A stretch of DNA of 64,000 nucleotides from Stomorhina lunata (Eukaryota; Arthropoda; Insecta; Diptera; Rhiniidae). A program made the position numbers and the translations under genes. The stretch covers positions 126,395,983-126,459,982 of the forward strand of contig OW121742.1 in assembly GCA_933228675.1 (NCBI GenBank). Direction: 5' to 3'. Of this stretch, positions 36,501 through 51,500 are shown piece after piece (the stretch's first letter is position 1; every line of letters starts with the position of its first letter). The notes beneath the pieces are model-generated. The model was not told the DNA's origin, searched no databases, and saw only the letters and a program-made list of their open reading frames with translations.

Positions 36501-39500
36501 TCAATTGCGTAGGCCAAGCTTTAAAAGATGTTCCTCTACTTGGTCTTTCCATCGAAGTTTCGGACGTCCTCTTTTAGCATTAGGGGGACCGTTTTCATTC
36601 TAAACTAGCTGACCCAGTCAGCGTTGCTGGCCCTAAGCAAGCATTAGATATATGTAGATAGATGTCATTGGTGGTGCAATATAAAAATTGGATTTTGCCA
36701 AGCCTTTCCTCCCGCAGACCGAATATCAAACATTAGAATTCACAGTGTCACCCGCCTGGTATTCCGAAGATTCTCTGAAAATTTCATCAAAATCGGCCCA
36801 GCTGTTTTGGAGTCCATACCTTACATACTTACACACATCCTGTTTTATAGATATACAAGATTTAGCTTTTTCATAGTAATTGTTTTTTTTTTCAGGAAGG
36901 GGTTACTAGCCCGACTCCTAACCTATATTTTGTATTGTTTTTATGGGAGAGCTCGCGGCACATGCTAGCTAACTACATCAATGGGTGTTAACGTAGTTAC
37001 CCGGGTAATACCAGGAGGAGGTCAGTGTTTACAGTTGAAATGAAGGATAACCAAGATAAGTCTGGGCTCACCAAGTTAAGATTAATCAGAACCGTTGCTT
37101 GGTATCTAACATCTCTTACATCGCCCTCCTAATGTATGCCCATTTTAAAAAAAATGTCATTGTAAATCGTTAATCGTGGATTTACTACAGATCATTTTTT
37201 TGTCTCTGTATTGGTCGGCTTAAATCGGTCAACTAGTTTTGGAGTTATAAACATAAATCTACATAATACCAAAAAAAAAAAAATTATTGGAAATCTACAA
37301 AAAATTTATGTATGCACTCACTGTCTCTAAATCTATTCACTTATTTTCGAGTTATGACCAGAAACCTGAAAAATCCTGATAACTGATTTATTAAGTAATT
37401 TAAAGGCTTTCTAGTTAATAGAAGATCTAGTTAATAGAAGCTCATTGTCTGTGTAATTTTTGTCTATCCCTTTGTTCTTTGGTCCAATTCGGTTGAAGTC
37501 GGTACAGTAGTTTTCGAGATATGATTGATATCCATCCACAATTGACCCTGCATCAGGTTCTTGTTGAATTGTTGGTCCATATTTGAAGTTTGTTATGAAG
37601 GGTATTTATTATCGATAATATTTTTTCATCCATTACATTTCTAAGTTTTTCAGGGCCTTCTTGTCGGTTTAATTCAGCTACATTGGCCCCAATTTTTAAT
37701 TTTTTATTTTCTAGACGTTATTTTTCCAAATTTATTGATTTATCCATTCGATCATCGTTTCGAATCTGTGTTTCGATTAACCGTTTCCTTCTTTTTTCAT
37801 CCCCACCAAAATATGCGTATGTTATAAAAATTTCTTAGTGATCAACTGATCATACTGATCAACTGTTTTAGAGAGTAAAATTCATCGTTTAATGTCACTC
37901 CTAGGATGTTGTTAATACCACAAACGAAAAAAAAAACAAAAACTGAATAAAATTTTCAAGAAAATAACATCAAGAAGAATATGGGTTATCTTCAGAAGAA
38001 GAAGTATCTAACTTCAGTTAAACTCAAGTAGTCATCCAACCTCATTGGGTGTGCTGATTTATTGCGGTCAAATAAACTGCTACCATAAGCGCGAAATTTT
38101 AAATTCAAAACTGAATAACTAAACAAAAAAAAAACTTCAATATAATCCATTCAATTCTATGGGACAAGATCAAAAGTAGTTTAGAGGTAAACTATTGTTT
38201 CCATTTATTGTTGAGGCCAATGTTGGGAAGCCGTAAAGACAAGTTTATGGCGCATAAATAAATTTAAGACTTGTTGTTGTCGTTGTTGTCCGTTTTGTTG
38301 CTGATCTTCGATTGTCTGATCGTTTCGTTTGTTTTGCAAGGTGAAATTTGTAGAGTTATCATAAATATGTATGTTAATATTTAATGTAGAAAGAAATATT
38401 CTCCCTTTTTTTCCCTGGAACTTTGTCAATTTTTATGTGTGATGAGTTTTGATTTTTAAAATAATTTTGAACAAAAGTGATTTTTTTGCTAGTTTCTACT
38501 AAATTGAATTGACTCTTTGGCATTTGAAGTGGTTGGAGTCTGTTATTTAGAAGTTTTTTTTCCAAAAGTTTTTGATAGAAGCCGCAAGAATTTTTATAAA
38601 AAATTTGTTGGCTTTATACAAAAATTTAGGAATTTAACAAAGCCAAGTCTTTAGGAAAGGCTTAGAGAAGTAATGTTCGTAATAATATACACTAAAGGTG
38701 TTTGGAGACTTTACAGTTGCTAAGTAAATTTTCAACTGTAAATTATAAAGATGTCGTTTTGAAAAATCCCATACAAATGAGAGTATACCGCTTTTACTCT
38801 AATTCGGAAACAACTAATAGAGAAAGCTAAGGCACACGCACGTGCTCATGAAATATATGTTTGTTTGTGTGTTCATTATTTTGTCATTGTTCTTTATAAA
38901 CTTTAATTTCACTTTTGGCAGAAAAAAATGTATGAAGTGCAATATTTTTATATTATAGAGTCGTTAAATCTTACGATCACAGCGGCTAGTTCACATTAAA
39001 TTCACATTCGTGCTAAATATCCAACGTAGCTTTAGTAATGTGTCACATAACGCCGTTCTTTGAAACCGGTTGTCGTTGGTGTCCAAATCATGCAATTCGA
39101 CGCAAAGAAAGTTGGTTATATCAACCAATGGGTGCCTCGTTTTTAAATGCAAAATAAAGATTTTATATCGAATTTTTCAACAGTGACGCTACAAAAATAC
39201 AGCGACAGTGATAGCAGACAATGCCATATTTCTTTCTCCTCTTTTGACCTTTCTCTTCAGTAAGTTTTGCCATTTCATGATGGAAAGATTTACTAGCCAA
39301 CGAGTCGAAATTATTAAAATTTACTACCGAAATTCGGAGTCAGTATCCTCAACGCTAAAAGCTCGAATCATCTTCACCAATGAGGTTCATTTCTGGCTAA
39401 ATTGCTTCGTCAATAAACATAATATGAGTTATTGGTCAGGCAGCAATCCACACGTACTCCATGAGTCATCATTGCATCCCGTCATTGGGCCGTACTTCTT

Positions 39501-42500
39501 CCGTGATGATCAAGACCATCACTGTGAATGGGAATCGCTACCGTTCAATGATAACCTAATATTTTTGGCTCCAATTGGATGATATGGACTTGGAGGACAT
39601 GTGGTTTCAACAGCAGGGCGCCACAAGCCACACAGCGAATGTCGCAATCAATTTATTAAAAACCAAGTTTGGAGAACGTGTTATCTCACGAAATGGTCCA
39701 GTCAATTGGCCGCCTAGGTCGTGCGATTTGATGCCGTTAGACTATTTCCTGTGGGGCTTCGTCAAGTCAGAGACGATTGATGAACTTTGCACGAATATCG
39801 AATGTGAAATTGCAGCAGTATCGGCCAATTTATGCTTTAAAACCGTCGAAAATCGGGTAGCTTTTGTAGCGCTCTTATTGAAAACCCTTTTAGGTGGCGG
39901 CCCACAGGGACGTACCAAGGAACTTTAGATCGGATAAGCTAGCACACTGGTTCCCAGGTGGTTGTCCCCGGTCTCATGGGGGTTCGTTAAATATATTTTC
40001 CAGAAATTTGAATGGAATCTTGTGAAAATTACTTAATTAGAAATCGTTTTAGCAAGGAAAGCACCTGAATCATATCAAGAAGAAATAATAGATTTCAAAT
40101 GGAATTAATGCGCTGAATCCGGTCAATGGAAATTGAGATGAAATATGGAAATGGATGAAATATTACAAAGTTGATCCACTTATTTGCTCAGATGTGTTAA
40201 TTAATTCAATTTATATATTTATGCAAAACCAGTTTTTCTGATTTTTAGTCAATAAAGACGAAGAGTCGAGCATGACTGGATCCAGAATATGTATCTATAT
40301 TTTACAGAAAAATTTGGTTAGGGCGCGGCTTTTTGGAGATATCTCAAGCGGGTCGCAAAGCAATAGCTCGTGGGAACCACTGAGTTAGCAAGACTCGGGA
40401 CTACCTAACAAATTCCAGATCAACTAAAATCTGTTTGCATGCCTCTGGCCACTTCCAATCTTCGACCTTGCAAATAGGCGGCTGTCCGACAATGTATTCA
40501 AGATCCCATTATTGTGTATGCTATTATCGGGCACGCAGTTAGTCTAAAGGTAGGGTCGAGTAACTTTATGATGAGGAGTCCACATATTCTCTGCACTTGC
40601 CCTATGCTGTCACACAGAAGGGAACTAACTCTGGGCTAGTATTTCTTAGACATTGATATTAGAATACTTAAGAGTTTTTAAAAGCGATCCTGGTGTTTCA
40701 ACGGGAAGTCAGTAGTACTTTTTATTATCTTCCGTGGAAACACAGTAGACTTCATATTCTTAGTGAGTCTGATTTCCGAAAGCCTAAATTATCTGATCTG
40801 ACTAATGTTCTTAGTAAATATAACTATTTTTAGCTGAATTGACAATTCAATTTTATTGATTATTTGAAGTTTTACATTAAATTAAAACAATGTTTTACAT
40901 AAGACAACTTAACTTTGACTAATTATCTCGTATCTTACAAAACCCCCAATTAGTAGATAACTCATTTGCATAAAATGCAAATTACAGCTGACAAATGCAG
41001 CTTCTGACAACGATGAGATGACACTTGTAAAGCTAAAGCTTTGGCTAATTTCAGATGTTTGCTATAACAAAAGCTAAAGCAAATCAATAGAATTTTAAAT
41101 AATTCTATTACAAATGTTTTTCTCAACTTTTCTTTTTTTGCATAATTCTTGACACTTATGTTTTGTCTTTGAGAATATTTATTACTTCAAGCTATAATTT
41201 ATTAGTTAAACAATTGTAACATTAGCAGGTGTCCACTACAAGGAATGAGCCAGAACAACCACACTACTCCTCCCATTGGGTTGTAATTTTATTGTTTATT
41301 ATTTTTTCTGTAGAATTTTTTAGGCAATTGTGTATTCAGAATTATTTGGCGTTAAATTTGTTTGAATTACTGGTGTTATTCTCGTGTAAACTAGGGGTTG
41401 TCCTCTTGTTTTTTTGAAACAAATTATTTGCATTATTATTATCTGGCGTCTAGATTTTATATGACAAATATTTGTCTATTGTTTACATTTGCTATTATCA
41501 CTGTTTTATTAATAAGATTTAAGCGAGACCTTTTTAGGGGAGGATTCTTGTTTTTGATATAGGATTTGTTATAAAAAACCACTATAGATTTCCTAACTCT
41601 ATTGACTTGTTCCGGTTCCTCATAAACAAGTGTTTTAAGATTCTTAGAAAAGGGTGTCGTCTGTCTTTCTAACTGTCCTTGAGTCTTATTTGCCAGTGAT
41701 TTACATATTTTGTTAAATTTAAATTATTAATTCCTTAAACTAACAAAAAAAAAAAAGAAAACACCAAATGTTAAAGCTTTAATATTACTTATGTTAATAT
41801 TTATGTCTATGTTAGTCTTCGCTCGCTCAGCTGTGTTTAGTTATCATTATTATTCGCATAATTGTTAATTTCTGTCTGTTACTTTGACGTTTGGTCCAAC
41901 GTTGTAGCAAATATTTTTTGTTTGTTACATTGTTATTAAGGAATTTATTAATAATATGGTTAATAAATCTTTAGACTGGGGTAATTTTTTATTCTATTCT
42001 TTAAACAGATAATATCTATTGACAATGACAATAGCGGTAACAAGCAATTGATACAAGTTAACTTGTAACTTGTAAGTTTCCCTCTCAATTCGTTTTAAAA
42101 AAGAAAAGATTTATGGGTTTTTTATTGAACTTAGACATTTGAAATTAAATTTCTATTTAAGTTTGATCAGAAACAATTTTAATTTAAAATTTAAGTTTTC
42201 AAAACTGAAACGGACAGCACAAAAACAACAAATTGATTTTATTAGCAATTGTCTATTTAAGTTTTAAACAACTGAATTTAACAAAATTTATTTCTTGCTA
42301 CATTTAAAATAAATTATCTTACCCTAATACATACAAATAATTTAATTTATGTATTTCTTTATAAATTAATTTTCTAATGTCCCCAGTTTTCTTATGAATT
42401 CAGCTCTAAGGTAATACATATTATTTATATTTATTTATTTATTTACCTTTAGAGTTGGAGTTTTTCTTTTATATTAAAAATTCTATATGTTTTCATGCTA

Positions 42501-45500
42501 AATTATTATAACATTAATTTGAGTCAAGAAAACAAAATATTATGATCATAATGTATTTCTAAAGACACGGAAATTAAACTCATAACTTAAGTATAATGAA
42601 ATTAATGTCCTTTTTGTCCTTTACTACTACAACTAATACTTGTAACTTCCCATAAAAGGGATGTAGTCCTTCAAGAAAGTATATTTAAGAAACTTTATAC
42701 ATAGTTTTTTTGCAAGAGTTTACAATAAATCATAATATTTAGATAATTTTGTAAACGGCTTTTAAGGAGTTTCTCTTCCCATTTAACATTTATGGTCTTG
42801 GCCCAAAACAATTTAATATTATCATAACTTTGGTTCCATTTTAAGAGTAAAATTTTGTCTTTAGCCTAAAAATAGGCTTCAGTTTCGACGAATAACTCTT
42901 CATCAGTGCTAAATATTTTTCCAGCGAGTATTCTCTTGAGGTTCGAGAACAAAAAAAATAGTTCTAATTAATTTGTAATACTGTGTATTGTCTTGGAAAT
43001 AGAAAAAAATGGTTGTAGGAAGGAGGATAAAGCAGTGGACATTCAATTTTAATTTTTTGATATCACAAACGAGTGAAAAGAACTCAGCAAAACGTTTATT
43101 CTACATACGGACAGTGTGGCTAAGAAATTAACTTTCTCCGCAGTATATCGCGCGATCCACTGGCTAACGGACAACAAATTAATGAGTTTTAGAAGTCGGA
43201 TGTCTTCTACGTATAAAAGTTCAGGTTTCGGGAACAATGTCTCTGATTTCATTAGAACACATACCTTTGTAATATCGACAGAACAGTAAAACACAACCCA
43301 AATTACTAGACAGCTCAAGTGAATCAATAGAGCTAGTTACCCTACCTTCACCAATAAATATCTTCACCCTTTCCTGTACACGGTCAATTAACTCCAAAAT
43401 GGACTTTGAATGGATGTATCGGCCCATATATGAGAGTTGTAATAGGTTTTTAAACAGGGACGCTTTAAAAGAACAGCGACAGGGACAGGCGACGCCATAT
43501 TTCTTGCTGGTCTTTTGACATTTCTCTTCAGTAAGGTTTGCCATTTCATGATGGAAAAATATACGAGCCAACAACGAGTCGAAATTATTAAAATTTACTA
43601 CCGAAATTCGGAGTCAGTGGCCTCAATGTTAAAAGCGCTACGTCCAATTTATGATGAGGCTCATTTCCGACTGAATGGATTCGTCAATAAACATAATATG
43701 TGTTGCGTTACTGGTAAGGCAACAATCCACACGTACTCCATGAGTCATCATTGCATTCCGAAAAAATTACGGTTTGGTGCGGTTTATAGGCCGGCGGAGT
43801 AATTGGACTGACTTCTTCAGTGATGATCAAGACCGGCACGTTACTGTAAATGGGAGTTGGATGATATGGACTTGGAAGACATATGGTTCCAACAGGACGG
43901 CGCCACATGCCACACAGCGAATGTCACAATCATTTTATTGAAAACCAAGTTTCGAGAACGTGTTATCTCACGAAATGGTCAAGTCGATTGGCCGTCTCGG
44001 TCTTGAGATTTGACGCCGTTAAACTATTCCTGTGGGGCTGCGTCAAGTTTATGGTCTATGCCAACAAGCCAGCGACAGTTGATGAACTTTGTACGAATAT
44101 CGAACGTGAAATTGCAGCAGTATCGGCCAATTTATCAAATTCATCAAATACGCTTTTACAGAATTTCCACTCAAAAATTGGTCCGAATTTAGCCTGTTAC
44201 CCTCAATGTCTAAGAGGCTTAACTGCAACTGAATAAATACGAATGACAAATGTTGCTATTATCTGCAAAAAAGTAGATAGATTTGGAAGTTTGACATAGG
44301 TTATTTAGAAAAATAAGAAAGAAGAAGAAAGAACGGAGCCTTGCGGTAACCTTAAGTTAACCTCAAATCTTATAGAGCGATTTCGGAAAAAGATCGATAT
44401 AAAAGGAGAGAAGTTATTACCGATACAAAAAGTAATAAGTTTTGATAAAACTGCATCATGTGACACTCTATTTAATGGTTTCGAAATATCTGAAGCCACA
44501 GTTTGGCGGCGGTAATTTTTAGGGTTTCTAGCCTCTCCCTTTCTTGGAATTGTCGTTACATTAGCTTGCTTGTCCTTACAGCTTGCAGTCCTCTCAGCTG
44601 ACTGTCGATTGAACTCTGTTATAAAAATATGCCACATATAGACGTTCAAATTCGCCAAAAGCAATGCCTTATCAGCGTACAAAAACTAATACCTACTCGG
44701 AAAGCTGTCAAATTTATTCATGTTTCTTTTAAGACCTGCGTACTTTTCATCCCAAATGTTAAATTTCATATTAGGTTGAAGGTTAATGAAAAGAGTGTAA
44801 ACTCAAACGATTTGTGTGCCAGTTCGATATCAGTTCGGTATGAACTCAGATGATGATTCAGCAATTCGAGATAATCCTGAAGTTTGTGATGTGCTGGAGA
44901 GTGTTTAACAAGCCAACTCTTAACGGTTGATTTTTTTTGTGAAGAGTTCGAATAATATTTATCAGACATGAATTTAACATTTTTCTAATTAACAAATTTT
45001 ACTTAACTCAAAACGCTATATCTCACAAACTAATAGCCCGACAGATGTCAAATGATCATATCTCTTGAAGGTTAGGAAGAATTTAAAATTATATAAACTT
45101 TAAATATACTACAATAGTAGTCTCGTAAATATATGTAACTCCATAAACTTTTAGACCAAATTGTTATATGTATACATAAATCCTTTTGCCGAAGTGGTTA
45201 GCCACTATCAAACCCATCCTCCTTATCTCACATATTCCTTTAGCAAATTCTAGGTTACATGATTTTCACAAGTAATTACAGAATTTTTGTAAATACATTT
45301 ACAAACTCAAAACCACTTTCAATCTGGTCTACAACCTAACAAAAACAAACGAATTCCAAAAAAAGTTAAAACTTGTGATAAACTCCATTTGTTCTGTGGT
45401 TTTAAGATTTTTCGCTATAAATATCACACCATCTATCAAACACCCCCAACCCTTAAATGACTCGAAGTAATACCAGGATGCTATCAATGATATATGCTCA

Positions 45501-48500
45501 TTAGCAGCTTAAACAAAGAACAACAGGAACCTTTTGTTTTGCTGTTGACATAATAGAGCCCCCAGCATATTTTACGCCACAGCAGCTCCAAAAAGTCTCC
45601 CTGTCGAAAGGGCAAAAATAAAATAACATAAATTATTTGTAACGTAAACATTTGAATGGTTTGATTTTAAAGGAGTTTGTGCCCAATGATACTCTGTGAG
45701 TAATTGATGTCTATGTTACAGTTTTAAAATTGAAAGGGTCTTTAGAAGGGGGTTTTCCTATAGCTCCCCTTTTTTCTTCTACTTCTTCATTTGTATGGCA
45801 ATGACAACATGTGTGTTAAGTGTTAATTTAATGTCAACGATTTAACACTTCAATTTATGTTTAACGAGATGTTGTATTTAAAACCAGAACTCAATTTTTT
45901 TTTACTAAATTATTGTTTGACATTTTATGATTTTGAAAATTATAAATTTTCATTTATGTAAATTTTTTCTTATAATCTTTTAAGGGAAAATCTATATGAG
46001 ACATTAGCGATAATTGTTCATGCATGAACTTTATACAACATCGAAGAAAAAAACAATTTTTATTATACAAATCCACACACTCCTGACAAACATATCATAA
46101 TTTAAGTGTAAATGATATGTTTTACAAACTCAAAATCTCATGTCTTTTCTATAAAAATCCCATCACCCCCTTTTAGAATTTTTGCAAAATTTTGTAAGAA
46201 AATGGAATAAAAATTTGAAAAAGAAAGAAACTTTCACCCACTTTCACACACGATAAAAACTCAGTGATGCGTTTTCATTGATGATAATCGTTATAGTGAT
46301 ACTTTTTGTTATTGTTGTTGATAATGACAATATTCTTTTGCTTTAAATCTCTTTAATATTTTTTTGCTAACATTCTCGGTCTGTCTATCCGAAGGTCGTA
46401 TGTTATAAATAATGATGTTTACATGTGTGTAGACTTTTTTTCCAAAATTTGTTTCAAATGATAAAATATGCAAAACAAAAAACAGAAGAAAAAAACCAAA
46501 CCATTTTAAAATGTTGTAAATTTAAGCTTAAATGTTTCTAACAATAAAGCAAACAATTTAGGGAAAAACAGTTTTATTTGGGTGCGAAAAGTTAATAATA
46601 ATGATAATCGAGATATTTTTATATCCGCCATCAAAATTAATGGGGATCCTATTAAAAATCGAGGTCGATTGAGCAATGTCCGTCTAACTGACTGTCTAAA
46701 GGAAAGAAGCCTATCAAGGGACAATTATGCCTTATTTGGTATTGAAATTGGGCGAAATCGCTCCATATTTGACCATATCCCGGAACTCATTTAAATGTTA
46801 GTAAATCTAAAATATCAATACATATGACGATGATAATAAGTACAGAGGTGTTTTGTTTGGTTTTATTAATATTTTTATCAAAAATTTTTCTATAGAAAAT
46901 TTTTTATCAAAAATTTTTCTATAGAAAATTTTTTTATCAAAAATTTTTCTATAGAAAATTTTTTTATCAAAACTTTTTCTATAGAAAATTTTTTTATCAA
47001 AAATTTTTCTATAGAAAATTTTTTTATCAAAAATTTTTCTATAGAAAATTTTTTTATCAAAAATTTTCTATAGAAAATTTTTTTATCAAAAATTTTTCTA
47101 TAGAAAATTTTTTCATCAAAAATTTTTCTATAGAAAATTTTTTTATCAAAAATTTTTCTATAGAAAATTTTTTTATCAAAAATTTTTCTATAGAAAATTT
47201 TTTTATCAAAAATTTTTCTATAGAAAATTTTTTTATCAAAAATTTTTCTATAGAAAATGTTTCTATAGAAAATTTTTTTATCAAAAATTTTTCTATAGAA
47301 AATTTTTTTATCAAAAATTTTTCTATAGAAAATTTTTTTATCAAAAATTTTTCTATAGAAAATTTTTTTATCAAAAATTTTTCTATAGAAAATTTTTTTA
47401 TCAAAAATTTTTCTATAGAAAATTTTTTTATCAAAAATTTTTCTATAGAAAATTTTTTTATCAAAAATTTTTCTATAGAAAATTTTTTTATCAAAAATTT
47501 TTTTATCAAAAATTTTTCTATAGAATTTTTTTATCAAAAATTTTTCTATAGAATTTTTTTATCAAAAATTTTTCTATAGAAAATTTTTTTATCAAAAATT
47601 TTTCTATAGAAAATTTTTTTATCAAAAATTTTTCTATAGAATTTTTTTATCAAAAATTTTTCTATAGAAAATTTTTTTATCAAAAATTTTTCTATAGAAA
47701 ATTTTTTTATCAAAAATTTTTCTATAGAAAATTTTTTTATCAAAAATTTTTCTATAGAAAATTTTTTTATCAAAAATTTTTCTATAGAAAATTTTTTTAT
47801 CAAAAATTTTTCTATAGAAAATTTTTTTATCAAAAATTTTTCTATAGAAAATTTTTTTATCAAAAATTTTTCTATAGAAAATTTTTTTATCAAAAATTTT
47901 TCTATAGAAAATTTTTTTATCAAAAATTTTTCTATAGAAAATTTTTTTATCAAAAATTTTTCTATAGAAAATTTTTTTATCAAAAATTTTACTATAGAAA
48001 ATTTTTTTATCAAAAATTTTTCTATAGAAAATTTTTTTATCAAAAATTTTTCTATAGAAAATTTTTTGATCAAAAATTTTTCTATAAAAAATTATTTTTT
48101 TTTTTTAACAATTTTTATTCAAAATTTTTCTATAGAAAATTTTTTTATCAAAAATTTTTCTATTGAAAATTTTTTTATCAAAAATTTTTCTATAGAAAAT
48201 TTGAAAATTTTTTAATAGAAAAATATTTTTATCGAAAATTTTTACAGAAAAATATTTTATTGAAAAATGTTCCATAAAATATAATTTTTATCGAAAAATT
48301 TTCCAAAGAAATCCTCATGATGAGATGGCCTAACCAACCATCGAAACGCGTCGAGGAAAGGTTTCCCCACCAACATTTTTTGGTTTTATCAAAAAACTAT
48401 TTATTACAATAATAAATAATTGTAATAAATTAGGATCTTAGTGCAATACACTACAGTAAAAAAAATGTTTGGATCGAAAATATCTAAAAAATATAAAAAT

Positions 48501-51500
48501 CTAAAATTGTTTAATATAAAAATTTATTTCTGTTTTGAAAATTATTCCCAATATTTATAAAAATATTCCCAATGTTTACCAAAATAATAGTGCCGTGGCA
48601 ACAACGTTCAAGATTATTGAGATGCTATAAATTGGATTTTGATTTGTTTCTTGACAATTTTGTATTTTCTCTTAACATCCAAATCCCAATTTCACGAGTT
48701 TTATAAATGATCGTGGTATTTGCGAAAATTACAAAAAATTCTTCGGCTTCTGGTGGTATGAGCTGCCTACTCCTTGGTATCTCTACCTCGCCACAGACTC
48801 CGCAACCTAATCTCAGCCCAATAGGTCTGGGCTGCATACCAAAAGACTTAACCTTCAACACCATGACTCCTGTCGAAGTTGTCACAACATCAAAGAGGAG
48901 GAGACAGTAACTCATCTTCTCTTCTCTGCCCCGCTCTTCCAATTTTGAGAGCTCTATATGGGGCGCTTTTTCTGCATGATTTATCTGATCTAGCAAGTAA
49001 ACTCCCCGCTGAGGTCTTTCCGATATTTAAAAGGCCAAGGTTTAAAAGATTTTCCTCTACTTAGTCTTTCCATCGAAGCTTCGGAAGTCCTCTTCTGCTA
49101 GTTCTCTCGCGATAATTTTCGAATACGTTTCTTGCTGGAATATCTTCTTCAACATCAAAATTGTATTGACTGTATTATAAGTTTCAGAAACTATCACTAA
49201 GTATGAATTGTAATCAATATTTCAAACATTTAAACTAGAAAATAAGACTTATTTCATATTAGGAAATTTACCACCCCTCATTTTTAAATGACAGAATAAT
49301 ATTAAAGAAAAAATTGGAAAATTTAGGTTAAACATAATCCCATCCAACTGACCCTTTAACCCTTTTCAATAAATATTGAAAAGTAATATATGTATAACAA
49401 AAGATGTCGCAGGATTATAAGGATTCGAAACAAAACTGACCAAAGCATTTTTCCATAATAATAATTTTGCTATAATTCAAAATATTATAAAATATTGCCC
49501 AAATATTAAGATTACCAAGATTATGTTGTCAATATCGAAGCTTATGAATATTATTTTTGTTCTTCTTATATTTGCAGTTACCTGACGCCAAAGATCTCCA
49601 CAATATGTCACTAGTCGGCAGTTATGGTTCTCATTTGCTGCACAGCTTCCATCCTCATCTCCTGCAGACCTTAAATCATCATGGCATGCTGGCCAATGGC
49701 ACAGCGGCGGCGGCCAGTTATTTTGCCAGCGAACGAGCGGCTTTGGGTAAGCCGTCGGTGTTGTCTAATTTCCAACTGCCATCGGCATTTTCCCCACCAA
49801 AATATATAGGAATATCATTGGATCAGGTGGGTTTGAAAAAAAAACATTTAATAAAATAACTTTAAATAAATTATAAATTTTTTCTCTTACAGAATCTTTT
49901 CAATGGCAATGATTCCTTTCGCACCGACTCCGCCAGTCCCACTTGCACTTCACATGAATCTTTAGAGGGCTCAAATGATTATGATGGTGAAAAGGGTGAA
50001 AGTCCGCGTAGTAATGCATCTGATCCCAGAGATTTAAGGCGTAAGTTTGATGTTTAATAAAAAAAAATCTTTTTAGACGAATGATGCCCAAAGAAGGGGT
50101 TGGTATTTGGTTATAAGCAAAATTTGCAAAATCACAACAAAATTTGCATGTTGCCAAATATTTACTGATAAAATTTATAGGATAAAAAAAATATTTAAAT
50201 GAAAAGGATTTTTTGATTTTTTCCCAAAGATACAAATCTTTGACGATATGTTTATTTATTTTGTTACAAATTTAATTTTTGCTAAATTTTAACGCTTGAC
50301 TTGGTAGTTTTCTGTCTGTCAACCACTTGTGTCAGAGGACATCAAGTGAAGTTCTTTTTTTTGGGAATTTTTTTATTTGATGGAAACTTTTTTATTGGAT
50401 TTGTTTTAAATTTTTTCTTGTTACTTATTACGAAAAGTAGATAAGAACTTTAAGAGGATTTTATTTTTGTTTTGAATTGAAATAAATTATTCAATAGGCA
50501 AATTTTATGTAGAATCTGATAAAATTTTTACATGGATTGTGAGAAGAAAAACAAGGATCTTTGTGTTACTTTAGGAATTACTTTTAATCACTTTAATATG
50601 AGCAAAGAAATATATTTTGAGTTAGCACATCGACTACTATACATAACACAACGTATTCTGCCTGAGTCCGAATCCCAGTCACGGCAACATCGATTTCTGT
50701 AATTATTAATTGCTATAGCATCCTCCATCGGTGGTAAGACTACAGCAAATATGATCAGTTTTTATAACCACCATCAAAAAGAACGGGGGGTATATTAAGA
50801 TTTGAATTTCGTTTGTAATTTCTTTAATATTGGCTCTTAAAAATTGATGTATATTCTGAATCCTTATGCAATTCTAAGACGATTAAGCGGTGTTTGTCTG
50901 CCTATCCGTCTTTCTGTCTATTGTCGGCACGATAGGGCCTAAACGAAAAGAGCAAGGTCACTGAAATTTGGCAAAGATATTCTTCATTTCTTGGCAAATT
51001 GAAATTGGTAAACATTTGACCATAGCTCCCGAATAACCTCGCCTATAATAGATATGATGATAAAGTTTAGCCCAGAGAAGTTTTACATTATCAATATTCA
51101 GCGTATAAAATTTCATCGAAATCTGTTCACATTTAGCCATAGCTCCCATACAAAACACTAACGAAAACAATCTAAATTGCACCTAAAATATACTTAAATG
51201 CGAATAAATGATAAACCATACTAGCTATGGCCACTAAATTTAGTACACAGAAGTCATATGTCAATGCTAGCTAGTGTGCCAAATTTTGTAACAATCGGTC
51301 ACCATTTGACCATAACTCCAATAAAAAAAAACTTGCGGAAACACAAAAATACCAAAAAGGGGGTTTATATCCGTCTGTCCGTCAAATGAAAGCGCTATAG
51401 CGCCTTAAAGAAAAGGGCTAAAGGGACAACATTTTACAAAAGTATTTTGGATGTCTTGAAAAAGTTGTGCATTGAAAATGGACAAAATCGGTTCACATTT

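Noticed and set aside
46890..48073. Frames of 150-215 codons rich in FDKKIFYRK / LIKKFSIEKF
   Set aside because: By-products of the 30-bp AT minisatellite; all frames of the unit lack stops on the minus strand.
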